From: an uncultured Erythrobacter sp. | GTDB taxonomy: Bacteria; Pseudomonadota; Alphaproteobacteria; Sphingomonadales; Sphingomonadaceae | Reading direction: 5' to 3' | DNA length: 64,000 bases | Assembly: GCA_947502305.1 (NCBI GenBank) | Contig: CANMZA010000002.1 | Coordinates: forward strand, 401,041-465,040 | Shown here: positions 1-11,138 of the stretch, piece after piece | Numbering within the stretch: position 1 is the first letter of the stretch | Layout of the letters: every line of letters starts with the position of its first letter | Translations under genes and position numbers: made by a program | The notes under the pieces: generated by a model | What the model was told of the DNA's origin: nothing | Databases searched by the model: none | The model's input: only the letters and a program-made list of their open reading frames with translations

Positions 1-2
1 AA

Positions 3-287
3 TTGGCGCTTGCGACCTTGCCGGGATTGGCGCTTAGCGGGGTTTTTTGGGCAATCGGCAGGTTAATCGTCGAGGAACAAGACGAATTTATGCGCATGCT
101 GGTGATCCGTCAGTCGCTGATCGCATCCGGCCTAGCGCTAAGCGCAGCGTCGGTTTGGGGGTTCTTAGAATCAGCCAAAGTCGCGCCGCATGTTGACGCC
201 TATTGGTTTGCCATCATCTGGTTCCTTGGCCTTGGTGTCGGGGCGGTCTTCAACCGTATCCAATACGGCACTTGGGGTGCGGTATGA
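3..287 (+). CDS. small hypothetical membrane protein (possibly 5'-truncated by window edge), upstream of an Xre regulator
   Basis: ORF with hydrophobic segments (SLIASGLALSAASVWGF, FAIIWFLGLGVGAVF); immediately followed by HTH gene. Confidence 0.5.
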   Translation: MALATLPGLALSGVFWAIGRLIVEEQDEFMRMLVIRQSLIASGLALSAASVWGFLESAKVAPHVDAYWFAIIWFLGLGVGAVFNRIQYGTWGAV

Positions 288-300
288 TTGGGGGCGCATC

Positions 301-492
301 ATGAAAAACCGCCTCAAAGTCCTTCGTGCAGAGCGGGATTGGAGTCAGCAGGATTTGGGCGAACGCCTCGGTGTCAGCCGCCAAAGCGTCAATGCGATTG
401 AGAAGGGCCGCTATGACCCTTCCCTACCGCTCGCCTTCACCATCTCAGAAGTGTTTGATTTGCCGATTGAAGAGATATTCAGCCGCGATTGA
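301..492 (+). CDS. Xre-family HTH transcriptional regulator (63 aa)
   Basis: MKNRLKVLRAERDWSQQDLGERLGVSRQSVNAIEKGRYDPSLPLAFTISEVFDLPIEEIF is a canonical HTH_3; start chosen at internal ATG 301 of ORF 190-492. Confidence 0.85.
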   Translation: MKNRLKVLRAERDWSQQDLGERLGVSRQSVNAIEKGRYDPSLPLAFTISEVFDLPIEEIFSRD

Positions 493-2193
493 TCACACAC
501 TCAAAGTGTTCGACCCAGCCTCAACAATGATGGTTTTGGTCCCGGCAAGCTGGGTCGAACGCTCTCGAATGCCGGCAAGGAAGCGGTATTCGGTTGTCGC
601 GCGCTGCGGGGTCAACTCAACCGTCATATAACCGCGCTGCGACGTGTCGGCCCATTGCAATTCCTCATTCGCATCCACCACCAATTGCGCCATTTGTTCC
701 GGCGGAACCATCGCAAGGTAAGTTTCAAAACCGGGCGAACTGACAGACGAAACGCCGAATTCCACGCCAACTTTCTTGCCATCCTGCGCAAGGTCAAACG
801 CCCAGGCGTTATGCGTGTCACCCGCCAGAACCAGCAGATTGGCATCAGCATCCAAGGCGCCTTTGAATGTCCGCTCCCGCGCGGTGGGATATCCATCCCA
901 CGCATCCATATTAAGCGGCAATCCCGCCCGGCTTGCCATCGCGCTTGCCTGCAAACGTGCGCGAATAAATTCCGGCACATTCCCGCCCAGCAAGTCGAGC
1001 AAAGCCGTGGGCGAAGACAATTTGCCCATCAAAACTTGCTGCACCAAAACCTGCCATGTCGCGCCGCGCTGGCTTGAGGCCGCCATCCCTTCGGCCAGCC
1101 ATGCCTCTTGCGCCGAGCCCAGCAATTGCCGCGCGGGATCGAAATATTCGCCATCACGAAACGCAGTGAGCGCGGCGACCATCGCCTCAGGATTGTCCTT
1201 GCCCTCTAACAGCTTGCGCAGATTGAACGGCTCCTCGCGCCCTTCGAGCCGCGTGTCGATCCGGAACAAGGTCGCCAAATCACCCACATCATAGGCGGCA
1301 TAAGGTTCATCTGAAACCGGCATCCATTCGCGGTACACCCGTTTCGCCACCTCTTTGCGCGCATGCCAATCCCCTTCGGTTTCGCTGGTGTGATTCTGCG
1401 CGCCGTCTTTCCAACTGTCATTGGCGGATTCGTGGTCATCCCACACCGCAATCATAGGGAGCACCTGATGCAGCCGCTGAAGATCTGCATCCGCCCGGTA
1501 TGTCGCATAGCGCAAGCGGTAATCGGCTAGATTGAGAATTTCCGATTCCGGCGCGAGGGTGCGATCCGGATGCCGCTGACCCGCCGACGGATAGGTGCCG
1601 CCGCCATATTCGTAGATATAATCGCCCAAATGCACCGCCAGATCGACGTCATTCGCCTGCGCCGCATGGGCATAGGCGTTGAAATATCCGAAACCGAAAT
1701 TGGCACAGGAAAACACCGCAAGCCGGAATTTCGTTGCTGACCCACTCGGCAAAGTACGGGTTCTGCCGATAGGCGAGACAGAGCCATCTGGCGCGGCAAA
1801 GCGGAAATAATACCAGCGATCCGGCGTCAACCCAGATGCCGCCGCCTTTGCGCAAAAATCGCGATCAGGAGAAGCCGTCACTTGGCCCTCTGCCGCAAAG
1901 GACGTGAACTCGGCGGTTTCGCTGATCTGCCAATCCAGCACCGTTTCCGAATCCGCAACAAAACGCGTCCACAGCAACACGCTGCTGGCTTGCGGCTCTC
2001 CGCTGGCGACGCTGTGGGTGAAACCGCTGCCGAAACCGCGCGCGGAGGCGGGGGTCGCGGCGATGGCGGCACTTGCCCCAGCGAGCGCAAACACCCCGCG
2101 CCGGGAAATCGCGCTTGCGGAGGATGCCGCGCCGGGGGCTGCTGCGGAAGCTGTGTCGGTTTTGATCATAATGGCACGGGTGATCGCACGCAT
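493..2193 (-). CDS. phoD: PhoD-like alkaline phosphatase/phosphodiesterase
   Basis: TAT-like N-terminus (SRRGVFALAGASAAIA), SVASGEPQASSVLLWTRF, HLGDYIYEYG, WDDHE, LAGDTHNAW motifs. Confidence 0.85.
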   Translation of the reverse strand: MRAITRAIMIKTDTASAAAPGAASSASAISRRGVFALAGASAAIAATPASARGFGSGFTHSVASGEPQASSVLLWTRFVADSETVLDWQISETAEFTSFAAEGQVTASPDRDFCAKAAASGLTPDRWYYFRFAAPDGSVSPIGRTRTLPSGSATKFRLAVFSCANFGFGYFNAYAHAAQANDVDLAVHLGDYIYEYGGGTYPSAGQRHPDRTLAPESEILNLADYRLRYATYRADADLQRLHQVLPMIAVWDDHESANDSWKDGAQNHTSETEGDWHARKEVAKRVYREWMPVSDEPYAAYDVGDLATLFRIDTRLEGREEPFNLRKLLEGKDNPEAMVAALTAFRDGEYFDPARQLLGSAQEAWLAEGMAASSQRGATWQVLVQQVLMGKLSSPTALLDLLGGNVPEFIRARLQASAMASRAGLPLNMDAWDGYPTARERTFKGALDADANLLVLAGDTHNAWAFDLAQDGKKVGVEFGVSSVSSPGFETYLAMVPPEQMAQLVVDANEELQWADTSQRGYMTVELTPQRATTEYRFLAGIRERSTQLAGTKTIIVEAGSNTLSV

Positions 2194-2272
2194 TAAATGC
2201 CAATGACAAGAGCAACGCGCGATGATGGGGCAAGTCTTGCGCTCTTACGGCTCTTGCGTGCAGGATGGCGCG

Positions 2273-3016
2273 ATGCAGGATCACCAAATTCACACATTGT
2301 CCGATGGCCGCAAAATCGCATATCGCCATCACGCCAAGACGTCGCAGAATGACGCACCAACGCTGGTGTTTCTACCGGGCTATATGTCCGACATGGATGG
2401 CGGCAAAGCGACCGCGATATTTACCGCCGCAGCCGCACAAGGACGAGGGTGTTTGTTGCTCGATTTTTCGGGATGCGGGCGGTCTTCGGGTGATTTTGCG
2501 GATGGTACATTGGCGCGTTGGCGCGATGAAGTTCTCGAATTGATTGCCGCCCATGTCAGCGGGCCGGTCATTTTGGCCGGGTCTTCGATGGGCGGGTGGC
2601 TAATGCTGCTGGTGGCAGAGAGATTGGAGGCGCAGCTAGCCGGGATGATTGGCATCGCCGCCGCGCCGGACTTTACCCGTTGGGGCTATTCGCAAGAGCA
2701 ACGCGCTTTGCTGGCAAGCGGAGAGATTTTGTTCGAGGACAATCCCTATGGCCCCGAACCCACCCCCACCCATCCCGGCTTTTTCGCTGATGCAGAAACG
2801 CAGATGCGGCTAGATCAGGATATTGAAATTCCGTGCCCGGTCCGGCTGTTGCACGGCCAGAATGACGCGGATGTCCCGTGGGAGGTCAGCCTGAAATTGG
2901 CACAGGCTCTGCGTTCGGATGATGTACAGGTGACCTTGATAAAGGACGGAGATCACCGCCTTTCGCGCGCATCCGATATTGCGCTGCTTTTGGGGCTGGT
3001 GGACGGTTTTTACTGA
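2273..3016 (+). CDS. alpha/beta hydrolase
   Basis: GSSMGG nucleophile elbow, HGQNDADVPWE and DGDHRLSR; alternative start 2222. Confidence 0.8.
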   Translation: MQDHQIHTLSDGRKIAYRHHAKTSQNDAPTLVFLPGYMSDMDGGKATAIFTAAAAQGRGCLLLDFSGCGRSSGDFADGTLARWRDEVLELIAAHVSGPVILAGSSMGGWLMLLVAERLEAQLAGMIGIAAAPDFTRWGYSQEQRALLASGEILFEDNPYGPEPTPTHPGFFADAETQMRLDQDIEIPCPVRLLHGQNDADVPWEVSLKLAQALRSDDVQVTLIKDGDHRLSRASDIALLLGLVDGFY

Positions 3017-3932
3017 TGGGACATTCGCCTTGCTCTTAATTTCCTCCGTTCTCGCCATTGCCTTGCAAGTTGGCCCCAATCCGCAAGCCATCCCGCCATC
3101 CGACGGCCATGCCGAATTGCGTGATCGGCCCCCGCGTCAGGGGGATGAGGATATTGCCGACAGCCCGGCAAGCGTTTGGCTGACGCAGTGCCTTGATTTG
3201 CTCGCTCAGGACGCGTCGCGCGCGCATACGATGGCACAAATTCAGCGCACCACCGTTAGCGGCGATGAACGCGTGCTCGCCAACCATTGTTTGGGGCTGG
3301 CGGCCACGGAATTAAGCCGCTGGGATGAGGCGGTGCAGGCTTTCTCTGCCGCGCGCGCGGAAATCGATGAGAGCGATCCGCGTACCCGCGCCCGGTTTGC
3401 AACAATGGCAGGCAATGCCGAATTGGCTGGTGGAAATGCCGCCGCAGCCTCGCTCCAATTCCGCCTTGCCAAAAGCGACGCACAAGCCGCGGCGTCCGCG
3501 CCCTTAGAAGCGATTGCTTCGGCGGATCTGGCGCGCGCATTGGTTGCAATGGGGTTAGAAGAAGAAGCGCTTACCGCGCTGGCTGATGCAACCCGTTTAA
3601 TGCCGGGCGAATCCGAGCCTTGGCTCCTCACGGCGACATTGCTGCGCCGCTTGGATCGGCTGGACGAGGCGCAAAATATGATTGAGCGTGCGGGCGAATT
3701 GGCACCAATGGACGCAGAGATCGGCTTGGAAGCGGGCGTCATCGCCATATTGTCGGGGCGCGAAGAGGCAGCCCGCGAAAGCTGGTTGTCCGTTGTCGAA
3801 ATTCAGCCTGAAAGCCTCGCCGCACAAATCGCGCAGGATTATCTTGCACAGCTTGGCGACCCCGTATCGCCATCAACACCGCCTTCATCACCGGCATCGT
3901 CCGCCGCCGTTACACCGCAGGAACCTTCATGA
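2979..3932 (+). CDS. TPR-repeat protein, probably exported
   Basis: N-terminal hydrophobic segment; repeated A-rich helical TPR-like units (RLDEAQNMIERAGELAPMDAEIGLEAGVI). Confidence 0.6.
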   Translation: MRCFWGWWTVFTDGTFALLLISSVLAIALQVGPNPQAIPPSDGHAELRDRPPRQGDEDIADSPASVWLTQCLDLLAQDASRAHTMAQIQRTTVSGDERVLANHCLGLAATELSRWDEAVQAFSAARAEIDESDPRTRARFATMAGNAELAGGNAAAASLQFRLAKSDAQAAASAPLEAIASADLARALVAMGLEEEALTALADATRLMPGESEPWLLTATLLRRLDRLDEAQNMIERAGELAPMDAEIGLEAGVIAILSGREEAARESWLSVVEIQPESLAAQIAQDYLAQLGDPVSPSTPPSSPASSAAVTPQEPS

Positions 3933-4921
3933 CCCAATTTTCCGTTCTCGACCTCGTCCCGGTGCGCGAAGGGGGCACTTTGCCGGAGGCTTTCGCCGCC
4001 AGCACAGCGCTAGCCATCAAGGCTGAGGAGCTGGGCTGCAATCGGTTCTGGGTCGCGGAACATCATGCGATGGAAGGGATTGCGGGCGGGGCGACATCGG
4101 TTGTGCTCGCGCATATTGGTAACGCCACCCGCCGCATTCGGATTGGATCGGGCGGGATCATGTTGCCCAATCACACGCCGTTTCAAATCGCCGAACAATT
4201 CGGCACGCTCGACGCGCTATTTCCCGGACGGATTGATTTGGGATTGGGCCGCGCACCGGGTGCCGGACCAGAATTGCAGCGGGCCTTGCGCAAAAATCTA
4301 CAGCAGGCGTCGGAATATTTTCCGCAAGATGTGGCCGAATTGCAGGCTTTGCTGACAGGCTCGGTGGAATTGCCGATCAAGGCCACGCCGGGCCTTGGTT
4401 CCAATGTAGAACTTTGGATGCTCGGCTCCAGCCTGTTTGGCGCTGGGTTGGCGGCGAAATTGGGCATGCCCTATGCCTTTGCCGCGCATTTTTCGCCCGA
4501 TCATCTGGATGCCGCGCTGACGCTCTATCGCCGCGATTTTCGGCCGTCTGAGGCGCTAGAAAAGCCGCATGTGATGGTCGCGATGAATGTATTCGCCGCC
4601 GATACGCAGGGGGAGGCGCAAACACTGGCCTCCAGCCAGCAACAGAGCTTTGTCGCATTGCGCACTGGCAATCCGGGCAAATTGCCGCCACCAATCGCGG
4701 ATTATACCAGTACGCTTCCGGCCCCTGCGCGGGCCATGCTCGATCATTTGGGACAAGCCGCCGCAGTCGGCACGCCGCAGCAAGTTCGCGCCGACATTGC
4801 CGCCTTTATAGAGCGGACACAGGCGGATGAGATCATCCTTTGCGGATCCACTTTTGAGCCTGAGGCGCGGCTGCGCTCGCTGGAATTGACCATCAATGCT
4901 CACGAATGCGTGGCGGGGTAA
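3929..4921 (+). CDS. LLM-class flavin-dependent oxidoreductase (luciferase-like)
   Basis: FSVLDLVPVREGGT, RFWVAEHHAMEGIAG, GSGGIMLPNHTPFQIAEQFGTLDALFPGRIDLGLGRAPG; 4-nt overlap with upstream ORF. Confidence 0.85.
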   Translation: MTQFSVLDLVPVREGGTLPEAFAASTALAIKAEELGCNRFWVAEHHAMEGIAGGATSVVLAHIGNATRRIRIGSGGIMLPNHTPFQIAEQFGTLDALFPGRIDLGLGRAPGAGPELQRALRKNLQQASEYFPQDVAELQALLTGSVELPIKATPGLGSNVELWMLGSSLFGAGLAAKLGMPYAFAAHFSPDHLDAALTLYRRDFRPSEALEKPHVMVAMNVFAADTQGEAQTLASSQQQSFVALRTGNPGKLPPPIADYTSTLPAPARAMLDHLGQAAAVGTPQQVRADIAAFIERTQADEIILCGSTFEPEARLRSLELTINAHECVAG

Positions 4922-5058
4922 TCGCCGGGCTAGGTACGCAATCTGGCTTGCACACGCCTACCCAAACCCTGTATTGCCCGCTGCACGATAAAAATAACCC
5001 GGCATAATAAAATTACACAAACCTCAGCCGGGTGCAGGATGCCAGGAGCATATAGGCG

Positions 5059-8000
5059 ATGAGCGCGAAGAAGGCTGACGATCAAGCGAAATCAGGTGCC
5101 CACCTCAAAGAGCTGAAAAAGCACCTAAGGGCGGCCATTTTGCCCGGCGACACGCCATTGCCGGCCGCCGCGCTGAACGATGCGGCTGAATTTCTGCTAG
5201 ATGCGGCGGCTCAGCGCTCTGCCTCGCGTTCCGCGCTTAAAGTCGAATCGGATACCGGGTCCGATACAGGCGGGCGCCGGTTGCGCATTGCGATTATCAA
5301 TGATGACATGCCGTTTCTGGTCGATTCGATCGCGGCGGCGATCACCGGTGCGGGGCTGAGTATTGATCAACTCATCCACCCTGTAGTGGCGATAGAGCGC
5401 GATGGGTCCGGTGCGCTTGTAAGCCTTTCCAAAAAAGGCGGTGCCGGGGCCAATGAATCGCTGATTTATATCGAAACGCCGCGCATTGATGCGCGGCAGC
5501 GGCGCGATTTGATCGCAGAATTGCGCGTGACACTGGGCGATGTAAGAGCCGCCGTCACCGATTGGCCCAAAATGCGCGAAAAAATGGCAGCGGATGCCGA
5601 CAATGTTACCGTACGCGATGAAGAAAGCGGCGCGCTGCTGACATGGCTGAATGGCGGCATGCTAACACAGCTGGGTCATCTAACGCGCACGCGCAGCGGC
5701 GAAGAAATCAAGCCGCTGGGTATTTGCCGAAAGAGCGCGCGTCAGATTCTGGCCGATGCGTCGTATGAACGCGCCTTTGAATGGTTTGAAACCAAATCGG
5801 ATAAGGGCGCCAAAGACCGCCAGACGCGCGAATTGCTGGTGATCAAGGCCAACCGCCTGTCGACCGTCCACCGCCGCACGCCGCTTGATCTGTTTATCAT
5901 TCCGATCCGCGAAGACGGCAAGATCACCGCTTTGTCGATTCACGCCGGGGTCTGGACCAGCGCCGCTCTTGCGAGCCCTCCGGGTGAAGTGCCGCTCATG
6001 CGCAAAGCCTTGAGCGATATTACTGATACGCTGGGTTTTGACCCGGTTGGCCATGCGGGCAAGGCTTTGGTTCACGCCTTTTCGTCGCTACCGCATGATT
6101 TGCTAACGGCATTTGCCACAAGTGATATTGAGCGTTTGGCCACCGCCATGATGAGCCTGGTGGATCGCCCGCGTCCGCGTTTGGTGTTGGTACAATCCGC
6201 GCTGGAGAGGCATGTTTTTGCCTTCGTCTGGTTGCCGCGCGATTATCTATCGACCGATGTCCGCTTGCAAATACAAGACCTCCTTACCCAAACCACCGGC
6301 GTCGATCTGCTCAGTTGGAGCCTAGAAGTCGAAGGCAGCACTCTTGCGATGCTGCAATTCCTGCTCGATTCGCGCGAAGTCAGCGAAATGCCCGACGCGG
6401 CCAAGATCGAAGGCGAATTGATCGACTTGCTGAAAGGCTGGAACGAAGCGGTTGAGGCGCATTTGGCTGAAGCCGATGAAAGCTCCCGAATCCCGGCCAT
6501 CGCACTGCGTTATGCCGGTGCGTTCCCTGCGGGTTACCGCGCGCGCTACGGCGCATCAGAGGCGGCGCTCGACATTGCCGAAATGCATGCGCTCACGCTG
6601 GGCGATGATCCGGCTGCGAGAGCGTGCCGCCTGTATAAATTGCCGCATGACCCTGTCGGGGATCTGCGCCTCAAAATTTACCACACTACAGGAGAAATGC
6701 CGCTGTCTGATGCGGTCCCGGCGCTTGAGAATTTTGGCTTCCGTGTGCTCGCAGAAATGCCGACCCGTCTGGATAATGGCGCTTTGGGCACAATCCACGA
6801 ATTTACGCTGGAACTGCCAGATAGCACAGTTGCAGGAAGCGGCGTGGATGCCTTGTTGTCGCGGGCCAAGGTGATTGAAACCGCAATTGCAGATGTGCTG
6901 AATGGCGCATCAGAAGATGATCCATTCAACCGGCTGGTGGTGGTCACCGGATTGGGCGCGCAGCAAACGATCTGGCTGCGTGCAATTTATCGTTATTTGC
7001 GCCAAACGGGCATGAGCTTCACGATTTACACTGTGGTCGATGCTCTGCGCCGTGCGCCGGGCGTAACGCAGGCGATGATCGACCTGTTCGCCGCCCGCCA
7101 TGACCCTCATTTTAAAGGCGATAGAGAGGCCGCAATTGCCGCAGCGATCAGCGCCTATGGTCGCGGGCTCGCCAAAGTGAATGCCATCAATGATGACCGT
7201 TTGCTGCGCCTCTATCGCGCCGTGATCGACGCCATTTTGCGCAGCAACGCCTTCGCGCCCGCAGCAGAAGAAGCACTGGCGTTCAAAATCGATTCTGCGC
7301 TCGTTCCGAACCTGCCGAAACCAGTGCCGTGGCGCGAAATTTTCGTGTATTCCCGGCGGGTTGAGGGTATCCACCTGCGCTCTGGCGCCGTGGCGCGCGG
7401 AGGGTTGCGCTGGTCCGACCGGCGTGATGATTTCCGCACCGAAATTCTTGGCCTGATGAAAGCGCAAAAGGTCAAAAACGCCGTGATCGTGCCAAGCGGC
7501 GCCAAAGGCGGCTTCTACCCCAAACAGCTCCCCTCGCCGGTTACGGACCGTGATGCTTGGGCGGCAGAAGGGCAGGGCAGTTATGAAGTCTTCATCCGAA
7601 CCTTGCTGTCCGTCACTGACAATATCGTCGATGGCAAAGTCGTCCACCCAGACGGCGTGCAAGTGCTCGACGGCGAAGACCCCTATTTCGTTGTGGCCGC
7701 CGATAAAGGGACGGCCCGCTTCTCTGACGTCGCCAATGGCATTGCAGAGGCGCATGGTTTCTGGCTCGATGATGCCTTCGCCAGCGGCGGGTCCAACGGC
7801 TATGACCACAAGGCGATGGGCATTACCGCGCGCGGCGCATGGGTCAGTGTTCAACGGCACTTCTTGGAAATGGGCGTGGACGTGCAAAGCGACAGCATCA
7901 GCGTCGCGGGCTGCGGCGATATGTCGGGCGATGTGTTTGGCAATGGCATGTTGCTATCCAAAGCGATCCGGCTGGTTGCCGCCTTTGACCACCGGCACAT

Positions 8001-9789
8001 CTTTATCGACCCAGATCCCGATCCCGCCACCAGCTGGAAAGAGCGAAAGCGCCTCTTCGACCTGCCGCGATCAAGTTGGGAAGAATACGATCCCGCGCTG
8101 ATCTCCAAAGGCGGCGGCGTGTTTTCGCGCGATTTGAAAAGCATCAAATTGCCCAAGAAAGCGCGCGATCTTCTGAATATTGACGCCAAGGAAATCGAAC
8201 CGGACGCTTTGGTCACTGCCATTTTGAAGGCGCAAGTTGACCTCATATGGTTCGGCGGCATCGGCACCTATATCAAGGCCGAGACTGAGAGCCATTTGGA
8301 TGTCGGCGACCCAGCCAATGACGCGCTGCGCGTGAATGCGGCCGATATGCGCGCCAAAGTTATTGGCGAGGGGGCCAATTTGGGCATCACACAAGCGGCA
8401 CGGATTGCCTATTCGCTGAAAGGCGGACGGATCAACACCGACTTCATCGACAATTCCGCCGGCGTGGATTGCTCAGATAACGAAGTGAATATCAAAATCG
8501 CGCTGGCCGCCGCGACGCGCGAGGGCGCTCTTACCCAGGCCAAGCGCAACAATTTGCTCGCCAAGATGACCGACGAGGTTGCTGAGATTGTGCTGGAAGA
8601 CAATCGCTTGCAAGCGCTCGCATTGTCGATCGCGGAGACCGGCGGCCCCGATGCGACCGCATCCTGCATCCGCCTGATTGAACAATTGGAAGAGATGGGC
8701 GCGCTGGACCGCAGAACGGAGGGTCTGGCGGATGCTGAGACTTACACCCGCCGTGCCGCCGATGGACGCGGCCTGACCCGGCCAGAGCTGGCCGTGCTGC
8801 TGTCATCGGCCAAATTGGCACTGCAAGACGCGATTGAGGCCAGCGGATTGCCTGATGATCCGATGCTCGTCAGCAATCTGATCGCAATGTTCCCTGCGCC
8901 GATGCAAAAGAAATACGAAGCACAGATTTTGGATCACCGGCTGCGGCGCGAATTGGTGGCGACGGACCTTGCCAACCGGATCGTCAACCGGATCGGCTTG
9001 CTCCACGCTTTTGAATTGCCCGAAGAAGAAGGCGTCGGTCTCGCTGATGTGGCGGCCGCCTTTATTGTGGTCGAGCGTTTGTTTAGTCTCAAAAAACTCT
9101 GGCAAGACATTGATGGTCACACAATGGGCGAAGCCGCTCGCCTTGCGCTGCTCGACCGACTGGCGGCGGCGGTCGGCAATTTGATGTCGGATGTGCTGCG
9201 CACCGCTGCTGGCCGCGTCGAAGCCAGCGCGATGATCGCGGATTTGCAAGAGGGCGTCACCGCGCTGACTACGGGCCGCGAAGAGTTGATTTCCGGCGAC
9301 ACGCGTGAGCGGTCTGACACCCTCAGGGCGCAATTTGTTGAATTGGGAGCGCCCGAAGCCCTCGCCAGCCGGGTCGCTGACCTGTTTGATTTCGACGGGT
9401 CGGTTGGGCTGGCGCATTTGGCGCTACGCACCGAAGTCGCTCCGGTTCAGCTGACCCGCGCCTTTACCGATATTGGCGCGCGAATCGGGCTCGATTGGGC
9501 GCAAGGTACGGCGGCGCATATGTCACCGTCGGATATTTGGGAACGCCTATTAGTCGATGGCCTCGCACGCGATTTTCAACACATGCGGCTCGATTTCCTG
9601 CGCCGGTTGATGCGGCGCAAGACCGGCAAAGATGATCCGCAGGGGGCGATTGCCGATTGGGCCACGCGCAATGATGTAGCGGTGGCACAATTCAGGGCGA
9701 TGATCACGCGGGCGCAGTCGCGTCCGCCGATTGCCCCGGCCGTGCTGGCCCAGATCGCAAGTCAGGCGCGCAACCTACTCGACCGGTAA
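5059..9789 (+). CDS. NAD-specific glutamate dehydrogenase, large (~180 kDa class)
   Basis: 1576 aa; GGLRWSDRRDDFRTEILGLMKAQKVKNAVIVPSGAKGGF and GCGDMSGDVFGNGMLLS motifs typical of bacterial NAD-GDH. Confidence 0.95.
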   Translation: MSAKKADDQAKSGAHLKELKKHLRAAILPGDTPLPAAALNDAAEFLLDAAAQRSASRSALKVESDTGSDTGGRRLRIAIINDDMPFLVDSIAAAITGAGLSIDQLIHPVVAIERDGSGALVSLSKKGGAGANESLIYIETPRIDARQRRDLIAELRVTLGDVRAAVTDWPKMREKMAADADNVTVRDEESGALLTWLNGGMLTQLGHLTRTRSGEEIKPLGICRKSARQILADASYERAFEWFETKSDKGAKDRQTRELLVIKANRLSTVHRRTPLDLFIIPIREDGKITALSIHAGVWTSAALASPPGEVPLMRKALSDITDTLGFDPVGHAGKALVHAFSSLPHDLLTAFATSDIERLATAMMSLVDRPRPRLVLVQSALERHVFAFVWLPRDYLSTDVRLQIQDLLTQTTGVDLLSWSLEVEGSTLAMLQFLLDSREVSEMPDAAKIEGELIDLLKGWNEAVEAHLAEADESSRIPAIALRYAGAFPAGYRARYGASEAALDIAEMHALTLGDDPAARACRLYKLPHDPVGDLRLKIYHTTGEMPLSDAVPALENFGFRVLAEMPTRLDNGALGTIHEFTLELPDSTVAGSGVDALLSRAKVIETAIADVLNGASEDDPFNRLVVVTGLGAQQTIWLRAIYRYLRQTGMSFTIYTVVDALRRAPGVTQAMIDLFAARHDPHFKGDREAAIAAAISAYGRGLAKVNAINDDRLLRLYRAVIDAILRSNAFAPAAEEALAFKIDSALVPNLPKPVPWREIFVYSRRVEGIHLRSGAVARGGLRWSDRRDDFRTEILGLMKAQKVKNAVIVPSGAKGGFYPKQLPSPVTDRDAWAAEGQGSYEVFIRTLLSVTDNIVDGKVVHPDGVQVLDGEDPYFVVAADKGTARFSDVANGIAEAHGFWLDDAFASGGSNGYDHKAMGITARGAWVSVQRHFLEMGVDVQSDSISVAGCGDMSGDVFGNGMLLSKAIRLVAAFDHRHIFIDPDPDPATSWKERKRLFDLPRSSWEEYDPALISKGGGVFSRDLKSIKLPKKARDLLNIDAKEIEPDALVTAILKAQVDLIWFGGIGTYIKAETESHLDVGDPANDALRVNAADMRAKVIGEGANLGITQAARIAYSLKGGRINTDFIDNSAGVDCSDNEVNIKIALAAATREGALTQAKRNNLLAKMTDEVAEIVLEDNRLQALALSIAETGGPDATASCIRLIEQLEEMGALDRRTEGLADAETYTRRAADGRGLTRPELAVLLSSAKLALQDAIEASGLPDDPMLVSNLIAMFPAPMQKKYEAQILDHRLRRELVATDLANRIVNRIGLLHAFELPEEEGVGLADVAAAFIVVERLFSLKKLWQDIDGHTMGEAARLALLDRLAAAVGNLMSDVLRTAAGRVEASAMIADLQEGVTALTTGREELISGDTRERSDTLRAQFVELGAPEALASRVADLFDFDGSVGLAHLALRTEVAPVQLTRAFTDIGARIGLDWAQGTAAHMSPSDIWERLLVDGLARDFQHMRLDFLRRLMRRKTGKDDPQGAIADWATRNDVAVAQFRAMITRAQSRPPIAPAVLAQIASQARNLLDR

Positions 9790-9875
9790 AGGGTTAAACC
9801 TGCCAAGGTTACGTCGGGTGCTATTGGCGCGATCGCGCTTGACGCGCGCCGATAATTTGGGAAACGCATGGATGT

Positions 9876-11138
9876 ATGAGCGGACACGAAACAGATCCAA
9901 GCACGGGGCCGGCTTCGGCAGACATCGTTATCGTTGGAACCGGGCATGGCGGCGCGCAAGCGGCCATTGCCTTGCGGCAACGCGGGCATGAAGGCACCAT
10001 CATGATGGTCGGGCGCGATACAGTGCCCCCCTATGAACGCCCCCCTTTGTCAAAAGAATATCTCGCCGGGGACAAAAGCTTTGAGCGGATTATGATCCGG
10101 CCAGAGAAATTCTGGGCGGATAAGAACATCACCTTGCGCCTAGGGAGCGGCGTCAGTGCCATGGATGCAGCCGCGCATAATATCACATTGTCCGATGGCG
10201 CTGTCATTGGTTACCGCAAGCTGATCTGGGCTGGCGGCGCCGATCCGCGCCGATTGGGTGTGCCGGGGGCCAATTTGAAAGGCATTCATTACGTCCGCGA
10301 TAAACGCGATGCCGACGCGATGATGACTGCGCTGGAGGCAGGGGCACGCCGCGCCGTAGTGATCGGCGGCGGCTATATCGGGCTTGAGGCGGCGGCGGTG
10401 CTGCGCAAATTGGGCTGCGCTGTGACGGTATTGGAAATGCAGGACCGGGTGCTGGCCCGTGTCGCTGGCGAAGAAATGTCGCGTTTTTACGAAGCAGAAC
10501 ACCGCCGCCAAGGGGTGGAAATTCTGCTGTCGCAAGGTGTCACTGAAATCCTTGGTGATGATGGCGCAGTGACCGGCGTAAAGCTGGACAATGACACAGT
10601 GTTAGAATGCGACATGGTGATTGCCGGCATCGGCATTGTGCCAGCGGTTGCGCCTTTGATTGCTGCGGGTGCGGCGGGATCGAACGGGGTCGATGTCGAT
10701 GTGTTTTGCCGCACGACGCTCGATGATGTTTACGCGATTGGCGATTGCGCCGCGCATGCCAATGATTTCGCCGGAAGCGCGGTCATCCGACTGGAATCGG
10801 TACAGAACGCCAATGATATGGCGAACACCGTCGCCCGCGCGATTATGGGCGATAAAGAGCCATACCACGCGCTGCCGTGGTTTTGGTCGAACCAATATGA
10901 TCTAAAATTGCAAACCGCTGGGCTGAATATTGGCTATGATGATGCGGTGCTGCGCGGTGATCCAGCGGCGCGCAAATTCACTGTGGTTTACATGAAAGAA
11001 GGGCGCCCGATTGCCTTTGATTGTGTGAACATGATGAAAGATTATGTGCAAGGCCGCAAAATGCTCGAAAACGGCGCAGGCAAGATTGATCCGGCGCTGT
11101 TGGCGGACGCAGAAGTGCCGCTTAAAGAGCTGCTTTAG
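9876..11138 (+). CDS. FAD-dependent ferredoxin reductase (rhodocoxin/putidaredoxin reductase-like)
   Basis: [60 protein letters not shown]. Confidence 0.85.
   Translation: MSGHETDPSTGPASADIVIVGTGHGGAQAAIALRQRGHEGTIMMVGRDTVPPYERPPLSKEYLAGDKSFERIMIRPEKFWADKNITLRLGSGVSAMDAAAHNITLSDGAVIGYRKLIWAGGADPRRLGVPGANLKGIHYVRDKRDADAMMTALEAGARRAVVIGGGYIGLEAAAVLRKLGCAVTVLEMQDRVLARVAGEEMSRFYEAEHRRQGVEILLSQGVTEILGDDGAVTGVKLDNDTVLECDMVIAGIGIVPAVAPLIAAGAAGSNGVDVDVFCRTTLDDVYAIGDCAAHANDFAGSAVIRLESVQNANDMANTVARAIMGDKEPYHALPWFWSNQYDLKLQTAGLNIGYDDAVLRGDPAARKFTVVYMKEGRPIAFDCVNMMKDYVQGRKMLENGAGKIDPALLADAEVPLKELL

Noticed and set aside
6910-7887. 325-aa minus-strand ORF
   Set aside because: Antisense to NAD-glutamate dehydrogenase, spurious
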